Below are positions 40,896 through 49,290 of a stretch of 64,000 nucleotides of DNA, piece after piece. Numbering within the stretch: position 1 is the stretch's first letter; each line of letters starts with the position of its first letter. The notes under the pieces were generated by a model. The model had not been told where the DNA came from and did not search any database. It saw only the letters and a list, made by a program, of their open reading frames with translations. Both the position numbers and the translations under genes were made by a program. Source of the DNA: CAVVIH01 sp963748295 (GTDB lineage: Bacteria > Acidobacteriota > Vicinamibacteria > Vicinamibacterales > 2-12-FULL-66-21); assembly GCA_963748295.1 (NCBI GenBank), contig CAVVIH010000006.1, positions 1,178,001 through 1,242,000 on the forward strand, in the 5' to 3' direction.

Positions 40896-41993
40896 ATGTC
40901 CGGGCTGCGTGCCGTTCCCGACGTTTTCAGCTTTCGCGAGGTGGCCAGGGCCGCCGGCGTCCCGGTGGCGCACGTCCGCGCGATGGCGGCCGCGGGCACC
41001 ATCTCGTCCCTGCCCTCCGGACTCGTCTCCGAAGCGGAATCGATCCGCGCGGTGCGGATGCTGCGGCAGTCGGCTGACGCGCCGCTCAGGGCCGACCTGT
41101 TCGGTGTGCTTCCGGGCGACAAGCCGCGTCACGGCGTCCCGCTCGCTGCGTCGAGCATGCTGCACGCGGCGATGTTCGGCGTCGCCCTCCTGCTGGCGAG
41201 CCTCGAGGCGTCAGCGCCGAAGCAAACCGTCCCGCAGGATCTGAAGCCGGCGCGGCTCGTTTTTCTGGCGCTGCCCGGCCCCGGCGGTGGCGGCGGTGGC
41301 GGAGGCGTAAAGAAACCGGCGCCCGCGGTGCGCGCGGAGCAAAAGGGCGCGAGCAAGATGCGCAGCCCGGTGCCGATCCAGCGTGTCGCACGCCGCGAGC
41401 CGCCTCGCGCCGACCCGCCCAAGGCCGTCACGCCGCCGCCTCCGCCGCCGCGTCCGGTCGAGAAGCCCGTCGAACCGCCGCCCGCGCCGGTTCGTGCCGA
41501 TCCGGCTCCCCCGGTGGTCGCGCCGGTGGCGAGCGTTCCGGCGGACAAGAAAGACCAGGCTGGCGTGCTCACCGAATCCGCGCCGCAGACCGGCACGCGA
41601 GGGAGCGGCGAAGGCGGCGGCAGCGGCACCGGCAGCGGCACCGGCGTCGGCGAAGGCGAGGGTTCGGGCATTGGTCCCGGCAGCGGCGGCGGGACCGGCG
41701 GCGGCCCGTATCGTCCTGGCAGCGGCATCACCGCGCCGGAGCTGCTGAGGGAAGTGAAGCCGGACTACACCGAAGACGCGCGGCGCCGCAATCTCGAAGG
41801 CGAGGTCGTCGTCGAGATCATCGTCCGCCGCGACGGCACGGTCGGAAACATGCGGCTGCTGCAGGGGCTTGGCGCGGGACTCGATCAGCGCGCGATGGAA
41901 GCCGTGCGCCAGTGGCGGTTCGCGCCGGCTCGCAGGCACGGAACGCCGGTGGACGTGCTCGTCGAAGTCGCGGTCGAGTTCAGACTCCGGTGA
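40896..41993 (+). CDS. TonB-like energy transducer with an N-terminal HTH-like segment
   Basis: 365 aa from ATG 40896. C-terminal TonB domain: PELLREVKPDYTEDARRRNL then EGEVVVEIIVRRDGTVGNM and AMEAVRQWRFAPAR, ending in VEVAVEFRLR. Between lies a single TM (about 88-104, SSMLHAAMFGVALLLAS) and a long Pro/Gly/Ala periplasmic spacer. Before the TM, residues about 10-75 (VFSFREVARAAGVPVAHVRA, then AESIRAVRMLRQSA) look like a MerR/excisionase-type helix-turn-helix on the cytoplasmic side. It should energise TonB-dependent receptors. ExbB/ExbD are not in the window. Confidence 0.85.
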   Translation: MSGLRAVPDVFSFREVARAAGVPVAHVRAMAAAGTISSLPSGLVSEAESIRAVRMLRQSADAPLRADLFGVLPGDKPRHGVPLAASSMLHAAMFGVALLLASLEASAPKQTVPQDLKPARLVFLALPGPGGGGGGGGVKKPAPAVRAEQKGASKMRSPVPIQRVARREPPRADPPKAVTPPPPPPRPVEKPVEPPPAPVRADPAPPVVAPVASVPADKKDQAGVLTESAPQTGTRGSGEGGGSGTGSGTGVGEGEGSGIGPGSGGGTGGGPYRPGSGITAPELLREVKPDYTEDARRRNLEGEVVVEIIVRRDGTVGNMRLLQGLGAGLDQRAMEAVRQWRFAPARRHGTPVDVLVEVAVEFRLR

Positions 41994-42003
41994 GTCGACT
42001 GTG

Positions 42004-42025
42004 GCTTCCGCCTTCAGGCGGAAGC
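42004..42025. repeat. CTTCCGCCTTCAGGCGGAAG hairpin (family E, copy 2)
   Basis: Single perfect hairpin, 11-bp stem, ten bases after the tonB stop and before the next gene on the same strand. Confidence 0.65.
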
Positions 42026-42044
42026 TCCTTGCGTGGGTGACGCC

Positions 42045-42920
42045 ATGGAAACAACGCTGACCATCATCGCGGTCCTGTCGACGACAGCCGCGTTCTCGCT
42101 TGGCGCGATTCTCGTCAAGATGCTGCGCGACGAACGGCGTCGATCCGATGCGCGAGTGCAGGCGCTGATGGACGTCGCCGGCGTCGATTACCTCGCCGCG
42201 ACCGTCCGCGAGCCCGCCGACAAGCTCGTGCCGTCGCACTTCCACGCGATCCCGGAAGGACACGAGCGGCCCGCGGCAAAACGTGCGAAGCCCTTGAAGC
42301 GCAAGGCGCCGGCTGATCGTAGCTCGGCGTTCCAGGATCTCGAGCTCAACCCGCGAGCTCCCGTCCCCCCGAGCTTCCGAGCTCCCGAGCCCCCGAGCTC
42401 CCGAGCTCCCGAATCCGTATCGGGCATCGATTCGATGTTCGCGGAACCCGAGCGGCGATCGCCGTGGCCGAGCCGCGTCGGCGTCGCGGCCGCGTGCGCC
42501 GCGGTTGTCGCGCTCGCCGGGTTCCTGCTCTTCTCCGGTTCGCGCAATGGCGGTGACCCGAAGCAAGCGGAGGCAAGTACCGTCAGCAGCGCTCCGCTCG
42601 AACTGCTGGCGCTCGGCCACACCGCCGAGGCCGATGGCCTGACGATCAGCGGCATCGTGCAGAACCCGCGCGGCGGCACGGCTCTCGCCGACGTCGTCGC
42701 AACCGCGTCGCTCTTCGGCAGCGACGGGACGGTCGTCGCGGTCGGCCAGGCGCCGCTCGATTTCACGCAGCTTCGTCCGGGCGACGAATCGCCATTCGTG
42801 GTCAAGGTGCCGACCGCGGCGGGCGTCGCCCGCTACCGCGTCAGCTTCAAGAACGGGAAAGGCGCCGTTCTTGGGCACGTCGATCGACGCGGCGTCGATC
42901 CCGTTGCGCGGCGTCAGTAA
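42045..42920 (+). CDS. membrane protein with FxLYD-like C-terminal domain
   Basis: 291 aa from ATG 42045 (an in-frame GTG at 42033 is possible). N-terminal TM (ETTLTIIAVLSTTAAFSLGA), a charged region, a repeat-encoded spacer (RAPVPPSFRAPEPPSSRAPE), a second TM (VGVAAACAAVVALAGFLLF, about 146-164), then a beta-rich extracytoplasmic domain with LTISGIVQNPRGGTALADVV and DESPFVVKVP, similar to FxLYD/DUF3426-like domains. Between tonB and the VWA protein in what appears to be a same-strand run. Function unknown. Confidence 0.65.
   Translation: METTLTIIAVLSTTAAFSLGAILVKMLRDERRRSDARVQALMDVAGVDYLAATVREPADKLVPSHFHAIPEGHERPAAKRAKPLKRKAPADRSSAFQDLELNPRAPVPPSFRAPEPPSSRAPESVSGIDSMFAEPERRSPWPSRVGVAAACAAVVALAGFLLFSGSRNGGDPKQAEASTVSSAPLELLALGHTAEADGLTISGIVQNPRGGTALADVVATASLFGSDGTVVAVGQAPLDFTQLRPGDESPFVVKVPTAAGVARYRVSFKNGKGAVLGHVDRRGVDPVARRQ
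42355..42412 (+). repeat. GAGCTCCCGAGCTC tandem repeat inside a gene (family J)
   Basis: Degenerate GAGCTCCCGAGC units translated in frame as a Pro/Arg/Ala/Glu spacer between two TM segments. Its codons mirror the repeat rather than normal codon choice. Confidence 0.6.
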
Positions 42921-42932
42921 TCGGGGGAACCC

Positions 42933-43997
42933 ATGAAACCAAGATTGCTCCTGCTCGCCGTGTTTCTCGCGGGTGGCTGGGCTGCGGTAGCGGCCCAGCA
43001 GCAACAGGACGGGAATCAGACGTTCCGGTTCAAGACCGGCGTCGAGCTGATCAACGTGACGGTCACGGTGACCGATCGGACCGGCCGGTTCGTCTCGGGC
43101 CTGCGCCGCGAAGACTTCCGCATCTTCGAAGACGACGTGGAACGATCGGTCACGCACTTCAGCAGCGATCGCGTTCCGGTGAGCCTTGGCATCGCGCTCG
43201 ACACCAGCGGCAGCATGGATGGCGAGAAGATGCGGGCGGCGCGCGGCGCGCTCGACCGCTTCCTCTTCGACCTGCTCGATCGCGACGACGAAGTGTTCCT
43301 CTACGCGTTTGCCAACCACCCGCAGCTGGTCGAGGGCTGGACGACAGACCGGCGGCGCGTCAGCTCCGAGCTGGGGCGCATCGCGCCGCGTGGAGGAACC
43401 GCGATGTACGACACGGTCGCCGAAGCGGTGCCGCTGGCGCAGTCCGGACGCAACAAGAAGAAGGCGCTGGTGATCATCTCGGACGGCAACGACACCTCGA
43501 GCCAGACCGAGGTGCCAGAGTTGAAGCAGATGATCCGCGAGACCGAGGTGCTCGTGTACGCCATCGGCATCGACGGCACGGGGTCGACGTACACCGGCAC
43601 CGGCGGCACGCGCTCTCCGGGCGGGATCAATCCGCCGCGGCTGCCGATTCCAATTCCGTTTCCGCTGCCCGGCCGCATTCCGCCGCGGCAGCCGCCGCCG
43701 CGCACGCCGCAAGGTCCTTCAGCCGGACGATCGCGCTCGATGTCCGACGACCGAGTGAACGTCGCCGCGCTGCGCGACCTGACCGACGACAGCGGCGGCC
43801 GTACCGAGATCGTGCGCAGCGCGCACGATCTCGATCCCGCCACCGCCGGAATCGCCGACGAGTTGAGCCGGCAGTACTACCTGGGGTACCCCGCCGCGGC
43901 GAAGAAGGACGGCATGTGGCACACGATCCGGGTCGAGGTGAAAAATCCTGACTATCGGATCAGAGCGCGCAGGGGCTACGTAGCGGGGACTCGCTGA
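42933..43997 (+). CDS. VWFA-related secreted protein (Acidobacteria-type VWA domain)
   Basis: 354 aa with a signal peptide (LLLLAVFLAGGWAAVAAQ) and a von Willebrand A domain with MIDAS residues DTSGSMDGEK (about 89-98) and VIISDGNDTSS. The early segment FKTGVELINVTVTVTDRTG plus VSGLRREDFRIFEDD is the signature of the VWFA-related family common in Acidobacteriota. An insert of about 60 Pro/Gly-rich residues follows (RLPIPIPFPLPGRIPPRQPP). Binding partner unknown. GGGGGAA precedes ATG 42933. Confidence 0.9.
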   Translation: MKPRLLLLAVFLAGGWAAVAAQQQQDGNQTFRFKTGVELINVTVTVTDRTGRFVSGLRREDFRIFEDDVERSVTHFSSDRVPVSLGIALDTSGSMDGEKMRAARGALDRFLFDLLDRDDEVFLYAFANHPQLVEGWTTDRRRVSSELGRIAPRGGTAMYDTVAEAVPLAQSGRNKKKALVIISDGNDTSSQTEVPELKQMIRETEVLVYAIGIDGTGSTYTGTGGTRSPGGINPPRLPIPIPFPLPGRIPPRQPPPRTPQGPSAGRSRSMSDDRVNVAALRDLTDDSGGRTEIVRSAHDLDPATAGIADELSRQYYLGYPAAAKKDGMWHTIRVEVKNPDYRIRARRGYVAGTR

Positions 43998-44002
43998 CGA
44001 TC

Positions 44003-44123
44003 AGTTGTTAATTGTTAATCAACAGCCGCAAGCTGCTTTGGGCGTACGGACGATTTGATCAAACCGTCCGTACGATGAATGGGGCTCGTTGTCACTGATT
44101 AACAATTAACGATTAACAATTAG
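44003..44123. mobile_element. palindromic MITE-like element, copy 2 (family F)
   Basis: Terminal inverted repeats TTGTTAATTGTTAATC (44005-44020) and GATTAACAATTAACGA (44097-44112; 15 of 16 pair), plus an extra GATTAACAATTAG. Interior carries CGTACGGACG (44043-44052) and CGTCCGTACG (44065-44074) around TTTGATCAAA. Its reverse complement aligns with copy 1 at 22602-22724 through AGTG..AACGAGC and GGACG..TCAAACCGTCC. It starts about 8 bp after the VWA stop; its right arm supplies TTAACA about 19 bp upstream of the ZIP gene -10. Confidence 0.7.
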
Positions 44124-44129
44124 TATCAT
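44124..44129 (+). promoter_or_regulatory. leaderless-type -10 (TATCAT)
   Basis: TATCAT ends 7 nt before GTG 44137 and no Shine-Dalgarno is visible. Confidence 0.45.
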
Positions 44130-44136
44130 CGCTGCC

Positions 44137-44871
44137 GTGCAGGTATACGGCGCCGCGGTGGGGCTGAGCGTCCTGGGCAGCCTCGGCGGGCTGCTTACGG
44201 CTTCCCTCTTTCTGCTGCTCGGCGATTCGCTTCGAGTCCGGCTGGTTCCGTGGTTGATCACCTACGCGGTGGGCACGCTGCTCGGGGTCGCGCTGCTCGC
44301 GCTGCTCCCTGAGGCGCTCGCGCACCTCGATCCCTCCCGCGCGCTGGCGACGCTGCTCGGCGGCGTGCTGGTCTTCTTCCTGCTCGAGAAGCTGGTGATC
44401 TGGCGGCACTGCCACAGCGCCAACGGGTGCGAGGTTCACACGAGCAGCGCCGCATCGCTGGTCATCGTCGGCGACGCCTTTCACACGTTCGTCGACGGTG
44501 CGGTGATCGCGGCCGCGGTCGTGACGTCCCTTCCGCTCGGGATTACGACCGCGATTGCCGTGGCGGCGCACGAGATTCCCCAGGAAGTCGGCGACGTCGC
44601 GATCCTGCTGCGGGCCGGCTATTCGCGCCAGCGCGCGTTCCTGCTGAACCTCGCAGCCGGCGCCGGCGGCATCCTCGGTGCGATCGCGATGGTCACCGCC
44701 TCCGAAACAGTGCCCGGCATGCTGCCTTACGTCCTGTCTTTCGCGGCGGGCAGCTTTCTCTACGTCGCGATGGCGGATCTGATCCCCGACCTGCACCGCG
44801 GCGTCGAGGGCGGACCGATCCGTCAACTGCTGATCATTGCCGCGGGGATCGCCACGATCACGCTGCTCTGA
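44137..44871 (+). CDS. ZIP family divalent metal transporter
   Basis: 244 aa, eight hydrophobic helices. The metal-binding helix pair is clear: HTFVDGAVIAAAVVTSLPLG (TM4-type, His-Asp) and AVAAHEIPQEVGDVAILLRA (TM5-type HEIPQE). A short loop WRHCHSANGC has His/Cys that could bind metal. Members import Zn, Fe or Mn. The GTG start at 44137 lies right after the F element. Confidence 0.93.
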   Translation: MQVYGAAVGLSVLGSLGGLLTASLFLLLGDSLRVRLVPWLITYAVGTLLGVALLALLPEALAHLDPSRALATLLGGVLVFFLLEKLVIWRHCHSANGCEVHTSSAASLVIVGDAFHTFVDGAVIAAAVVTSLPLGITTAIAVAAHEIPQEVGDVAILLRAGYSRQRAFLLNLAAGAGGILGAIAMVTASETVPGMLPYVLSFAAGSFLYVAMADLIPDLHRGVEGGPIRQLLIIAAGIATITLL

Positions 44872-45042
44872 CCTCGCGTCCACGTCAACTGTCCCTTTCA
44901 GAGCGCGGTTGACGAGGACGGCTCGAGGATCTTCGAACAAAACACGCGATCTCTGCTGGCACTAGCTTTGCCGTTACATAGGCTGTTTGCAGCCCGGCTA
45001 GCCTGCCGGCAGGCCGCCACCATGCGGCCGGAGGTCAGTCCC

Positions 45043-45597
45043 ATGAAAGCCCGTTTCGCGATCTTCTGGTTGATCGTTCTCGCGACATTCCTGACACCTC
45101 TGTGGGGATCGTCGACCGTCTCGGCGCAGGATCGCCGCGACGTCCGCCTCGCGGAAACGATCGCGCGCACGCTCAACAACTACACCCGCTTCACGATCTT
45201 CGACGACGTGAATATCGAGGTGGAGAGAGGAGTAGTCACCCTGACAGGCAAGGTGACCATGCCGTACAAGAAGGACGACATCAGCCGCCGCGTCAGCGGC
45301 ATCGACGGTGTCGACGAAGTGCAGAACCGCATCGACGTGCTGCCGGTGTCGACGTTCGACGACGATCTGCGCTATCGGATCGCGCGGGCGATTTACGGCA
45401 ACCCGTCGTTCTGGAATTACGCGTCGATGGCCAATCCGCCCATTCACATCATCGTCGAGCGCGGGCGCGTGACGCTGACCGGCGTCGTGAACAGCAACGT
45501 GGAGCGGATGCTCGCGCGATCGCTCGCGACGGGATGGGGAGAGCTGTCGGTGACGAATCAGCTTCGGACGGACGCCGAGGCAAGGCCCGTTAACTAG
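45043..45597 (+). CDS. exported BON-domain protein
   Basis: 184 aa from ATG 45043 with GGAGG eight bases upstream. Signal peptide (FWLIVLATFLTPLWGSSTVSAQ) followed by two BON domains: IFDDVNIEVERGVVTLTGKV and PPIHIIVERGRVTLTGVVNS. BON proteins are periplasmic or membrane-associated and bind lipids. A palindrome CCTGCCGGCAGG (45002-45013) in the leader could be an operator. Its 3' end overlaps the convergent lipoprotein gene by 8 bp. Confidence 0.88.
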   Translation: MKARFAIFWLIVLATFLTPLWGSSTVSAQDRRDVRLAETIARTLNNYTRFTIFDDVNIEVERGVVTLTGKVTMPYKKDDISRRVSGIDGVDEVQNRIDVLPVSTFDDDLRYRIARAIYGNPSFWNYASMANPPIHIIVERGRVTLTGVVNSNVERMLARSLATGWGELSVTNQLRTDAEARPVN

Positions 45598-46396
45598 GTG
45601 GGGCCTGACTTGCCGCGATCGATTCCCTGACGCCCTTGCGTCTGATCAGCCAGACGATCGTGACGAGCAGGAGGACGGCGGCGCCGAAGGCGCCGCCGAA
45701 CAGCCACAGCGTTCGATACAGAATCGACTGCGCGTCCATCGTCACCTGGATCGCGACCGGCACGCCGTCGAGCCGGTCGGTCAGCCTCTGTTCCCACGAG
45801 AGGATGTTCCCGCGCGCGATCTCGGTCGGGACATCCTTCTCGAGATCGCGGGCGTTGTGGTCGAGGATGCGGCTCGGGAAGTGCACGCGGAACGCGACCA
45901 GCTCGTTCCCGTTCCAGCCGACGTTCTTGAGCGTGCCGGGCTTGTGCGCCGACGGTCCGACCGTCTGGCGGAAGACGTATTGCGTGTCGTTCCCCTCGAG
46001 CTCGTAGGTCGACCAGCTGAACGGCTTCGCTTCGGAGAGACGTTTCAGATCGCTGACGCTCGCGCGCACCTGCACGAAGACCCGGCCGTTTCGGCGCCAC
46101 GGCCGGCTCACCCGCGTCACGCTGGTGACGGGGGACTGATACAGCTCTCTGATCTTGTCGCGATCGACCTGCGCAGCCGGATCCAGATTGAGATCGAGTC
46201 CGCGAAGCGACACGAGCGCGGGAATTGACGCGTTGACGATCACGGCGGCGGTACCGTCGAGCGAGATGTAAAAGTCCTCTTCGTACTCGTAGCCTTTGCC
46301 GAACACTCCGCCGCCGCACCCGGCCGACGCCATCCATGCGGCCACGAGCGCAACAGCGATCGCGCACGATCGCCTGCTGCGGAGAGTAAGAGCCAT
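45590..46396 (-). CDS. lipoprotein with C-terminal TM helix
   Basis: 268 aa. Signal with lipobox WMASAGCGGG (Cys about residue 27), a beta-rich body (FYISLDGTAAVIVNASIPAL, VTRVSRPWRRNGRVFVQVRA) and a C-terminal TM (LWLFGGAFGAAVLLLVTIVW, about 233-252) ending in Arg/Lys. A lipidated N-terminus plus a C-terminal TM would anchor both ends. Function not recognised. Divergent from polA: start codons are 23 bp apart with overlapping promoters. Confidence 0.75.
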   Translation of the reverse strand: MALTLRSRRSCAIAVALVAAWMASAGCGGGVFGKGYEYEEDFYISLDGTAAVIVNASIPALVSLRGLDLNLDPAAQVDRDKIRELYQSPVTSVTRVSRPWRRNGRVFVQVRASVSDLKRLSEAKPFSWSTYELEGNDTQYVFRQTVGPSAHKPGTLKNVGWNGNELVAFRVHFPSRILDHNARDLEKDVPTEIARGNILSWEQRLTDRLDGVPVAIQVTMDAQSILYRTLWLFGGAFGAAVLLLVTIVWLIRRKGVRESIAASQAPPS

Positions 46397-46403
46397 TCTT
46401 CGA

Positions 46404-46409
46404 ATGATA
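46404..46409 (-). promoter_or_regulatory. leaderless-type -10 (TATCAT) of the lipoprotein gene
   Basis: On the minus strand TATCAT ends 7 nt before ATG 46396; it overlaps the polA -10 on the other strand. Confidence 0.5.
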
Positions 46410-46413
46410 TATT
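46405..46413 (+). promoter_or_regulatory. extended -10 (TGA TATATT) of polA
   Basis: TGA-TATATT ends 6 nt before the TTG at 46420. No Shine-Dalgarno. The -35 regions of both divergent promoters would fall inside the opposite gene. Confidence 0.5.
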
Positions 46414-46419
46414 AGTAGT

Positions 46420-49152
46420 TTGCCTTCTCCCTCCAGGCTCTTCCTGATCGACGGCAGCTCGCAGATGTACCGCGCGTACCATGCGATGCGCGGCTCCGGT
46501 CTGAGCGGACCGACCGGCAAGTCCACGCACGCGGTGTACATCTTCGTCACGATGCTGCGAAAGCTGATGGCGGATCATCAGCCCCAGTACATTGCCGCGT
46601 CGTTCGACCTCGCCGGGCCGACGTTCCGATCGGAGATGGCCACCGACTACAAGGCGAACCGGGCGCCGATGCCACCGGACCTGGCCGAGCAGATCCCCTG
46701 GGTGCACGAGGCCTGCGAAGCGATGGGCGTGCCGATCCTGACGTCGCAGCGCTTCGAGGCCGACGACGTCATCGGCACGCTGGCGACCCGCGCGGCCGAG
46801 CAGGGCTACGAGGTCGCGATCGTCACCGGCGACAAGGATTTCTTCCAGCTCGTGCACGACGCCATCAAGGTGTACAACCCGCGCGATGACGGCGCGTGGT
46901 TCGATGCCGCGGCGGTGAAAGAGAAGTTCGGCGTAACGCCGGAGCAGGTCGTCGACGTGCTCGCGCTGATGGGCGATTCGATCGACAACATCAAGGGCGT
47001 GCCCGGCATCGGCGAAAAAGGTGCGCGCGATCTGATCGCGAGCTACGGCACGCTCGAAGCGCTGCTCGAGCACGCACCCGCGGTCACCAACAAGCGCTAC
47101 CGCGAAGGCCTGCTCTCGCACGCCGAGGATGCGCGTCAGAGCCGGGAGCTGGCGCGGATCCGCACGGACGTCCCGGTGCCCTTCGAGCCTGACGCGCTTC
47201 GTTACCGCGGCGTGTCCCGCGAGCGCTGCTTCGAGCTGTTCACCCGCCTCGGTTTCAGAACCCTCGTCCTGGACTACGCGCCTACCGCCGACACAATCGG
47301 GAAGGACTACGCTGTCGTCTCGACGATCGACGAGCTGCGTCAGCTCGGCGAAACGCTGCGCGCCAGCGGCCGGTTCGCGCTTCGCGTGCTGCCGGGCGCT
47401 CAGTCGGCGATGCAGGCATCGATCGTCGGCCTTTCGTTTTCGACAGCGCCGCGGCAGGCCCGATACGTTCCGGTGACGTCAGGACAAAGCGCCGGCGGCG
47501 ATCTGTTCGGCGATCCGGCGGCATCGGGGCCCGGCCCTGGCGTGGATCTCGACACCGCGCTTGGCGTGCTGAAGCCGGTCCTCGAGGACGAACAGATCCT
47601 CAAGGTCGGCCACGACTTGAAGTTCGACGCGATCGTGCTCGCGCAGCATGGCGTCACGGTCCGCGGGTTCGAGACCGACACGATGATCGCCAGCTACCTC
47701 TTCGACGCGACGCGATCGTCGCATCCGCTCGAGGAGCTGGCGATCGAGCATGCCGGCTACAAGGCGCTGCGGGAGGAGGACGTCTGCGGCCGCGGCGCCA
47801 AGGCGGTGTCGTTCGGCACCGTGCCGCTCGAGACGGCGCTGAACTTCGCCGGCGAGCGCGCCGATCTGGCGCTGCAGCTGTCGTCGACGCTGCGCGATCT
47901 GCTGCGGCGCGACAACCTCGAAACGCTCTACGAAGAAATCGAGCGGCCGTTGATCCCCGTGCTCGTCGAGATCGAGCGCGCCGGTGTTCATATCGATACG
48001 AAGGCGCTCTCGACGCAGGCGGCGCACATCGAGAAGGAGCTGGATCGCCTCGCGCAGCGCGTTTATGAGTTCTCGGGCGAGGAGTTCAACATCAACTCGC
48101 CGAAGAAGCTGTCGGAAGTGCTGTTCGACAGGATGGGGCTGCGGACGGAAACGATTCGGCGCACCACCAAGACGAAAGCGCAGTCGACCGCGTTCGAAGT
48201 GCTCGAGGAGCTGGCGCTGACGCACGAGCTGCCGCGGCTGGTGCTCGAGTGGCGCAGCCTGCAGAAGCTGAAGGGCACGTACATCGACGCGCTGCCGCTG
48301 CTCGTGAACCCGCGAACCGGCCGCGTGCACACCTGTTTCAACCAGGCGGTGGCCAGCACCGGAAGGTTGAGCAGCAGCGATCCCAACCTGCAGAACATCC
48401 CGATTCGCACGCAGATCGGCCGCGAGATCAGGCGCGCCTTCGTCGCCGAGCCCGGCAACGTGCTGATCTCGGCCGACTACTCGCAGATCGAGCTGCGGGT
48501 GCTGGCGCATATCTCGGGCGACGACGCGCTGATCGAGGCGTTCAGCCGCGGCGAGGACATTCACGACCGCACCGCGTCGAAGGTCTTCGGCGCCAGCAGC
48601 GGCCTGGGCGAGCACGAGCTGCGGCGGCGGGCGAAGATCATCAACTACGCGCTGCTTTACGGAAAACAGGCGTTCACGCTCGCGAAGGACATCGGCGTCT
48701 CGCGTCAGGAGGCGCAGGCCTTCATCGACGCCTACTTCGCCGGCTTCCCCGCCGTCCGGCGGTTCATCGACCGCACGCTCGAGGAGGCCCGCGCGTCAGG
48801 CGTGGTCAAGACGATGTGGGGACGTCGGCGCCTCGTGCCCGACCTCAACAGCAAGAACGGCCAGATTCGCGGACGCGCCGAACGCGAAGCGGTGAACCTG
48901 CCAATCCAGGGCAGCGCCGCCGACATCTTGAAGCTGGCGATGATCGCCGTCCATGCCGGCCTGCCGAAGGTCGCCGGTGGACGCGCGCGCATGATCCTGA
49001 CCGTTCACGACGAACTGCTCTTCGAGGCGCCCGAGGAGGCGGCGGACGAAGTCGCCGGACGCGTGAAGGAGCTGATGGAAGGGGCGGTGACGCTCAACGT
49101 GCCGCTGACGGTCGATGTGGGCGTCGGCGCGAATTGGAACGAGGCTAAATAA
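46420..49152 (+). CDS. polA: DNA polymerase I
   Basis: 910 aa with 5'-3' exonuclease (DGSSQMYRAYHAM, FEADDVIGTLA, GDSIDNIKGVPGIGEKGA), a 3'-5' exonuclease-like domain (about 300-490) and polymerase (motif A ISADYSQIELRVLAHISGD, motif B RRRAKIINYALLYGK, motif C LTVHDELLFEAP). In the exonuclease-like domain the first acidic motif (normally FDTET-like) is replaced by LRVLPGAQSAMQASIVGLSF, so proofreading is probably lost. In the O-helix a Tyr (INYALLYG) replaces the Phe of the E. coli enzyme, the change associated with weak discrimination against dideoxynucleotides. It acts in Okazaki-fragment processing and repair. TTG start at 46420. Confidence 0.97.
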   Translation: MPSPSRLFLIDGSSQMYRAYHAMRGSGLSGPTGKSTHAVYIFVTMLRKLMADHQPQYIAASFDLAGPTFRSEMATDYKANRAPMPPDLAEQIPWVHEACEAMGVPILTSQRFEADDVIGTLATRAAEQGYEVAIVTGDKDFFQLVHDAIKVYNPRDDGAWFDAAAVKEKFGVTPEQVVDVLALMGDSIDNIKGVPGIGEKGARDLIASYGTLEALLEHAPAVTNKRYREGLLSHAEDARQSRELARIRTDVPVPFEPDALRYRGVSRERCFELFTRLGFRTLVLDYAPTADTIGKDYAVVSTIDELRQLGETLRASGRFALRVLPGAQSAMQASIVGLSFSTAPRQARYVPVTSGQSAGGDLFGDPAASGPGPGVDLDTALGVLKPVLEDEQILKVGHDLKFDAIVLAQHGVTVRGFETDTMIASYLFDATRSSHPLEELAIEHAGYKALREEDVCGRGAKAVSFGTVPLETALNFAGERADLALQLSSTLRDLLRRDNLETLYEEIERPLIPVLVEIERAGVHIDTKALSTQAAHIEKELDRLAQRVYEFSGEEFNINSPKKLSEVLFDRMGLRTETIRRTTKTKAQSTAFEVLEELALTHELPRLVLEWRSLQKLKGTYIDALPLLVNPRTGRVHTCFNQAVASTGRLSSSDPNLQNIPIRTQIGREIRRAFVAEPGNVLISADYSQIELRVLAHISGDDALIEAFSRGEDIHDRTASKVFGASSGLGEHELRRRAKIINYALLYGKQAFTLAKDIGVSRQEAQAFIDAYFAGFPAVRRFIDRTLEEARASGVVKTMWGRRRLVPDLNSKNGQIRGRAEREAVNLPIQGSAADILKLAMIAVHAGLPKVAGGRARMILTVHDELLFEAPEEAADEVAGRVKELMEGAVTLNVPLTVDVGVGANWNEAK

Positions 49153-49286
49153 CTCCCAACTCCCAAAAAGACCAACTCCCAAGGAAACTCCCAAAAAAGC
49201 CAACTCCCAAGAAACAATTCTCAAGACTCAGGTCTCGGAACCTCCGTGACGTTGGGAGTTGGGAGTTGGTTTTTTGGGAGTTGGGC
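49151..49286. terminator. CAACTCCC/GGGAGTTG long hairpin between convergent genes (family C, copy 2)
   Basis: Left half has four AACTCCCAA-type units starting at the polA stop; right half has GTTGGGAGTTGGGAGTTGG then TTTTTT and GGGAGTTGGG. The complement of the left half gives GGGAGTTGGTCTTTTT. It therefore has stem plus U-tract for both polA (+) and the TPR gene (-). Confidence 0.7.
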
Positions 49287-49290
49287 GTAG

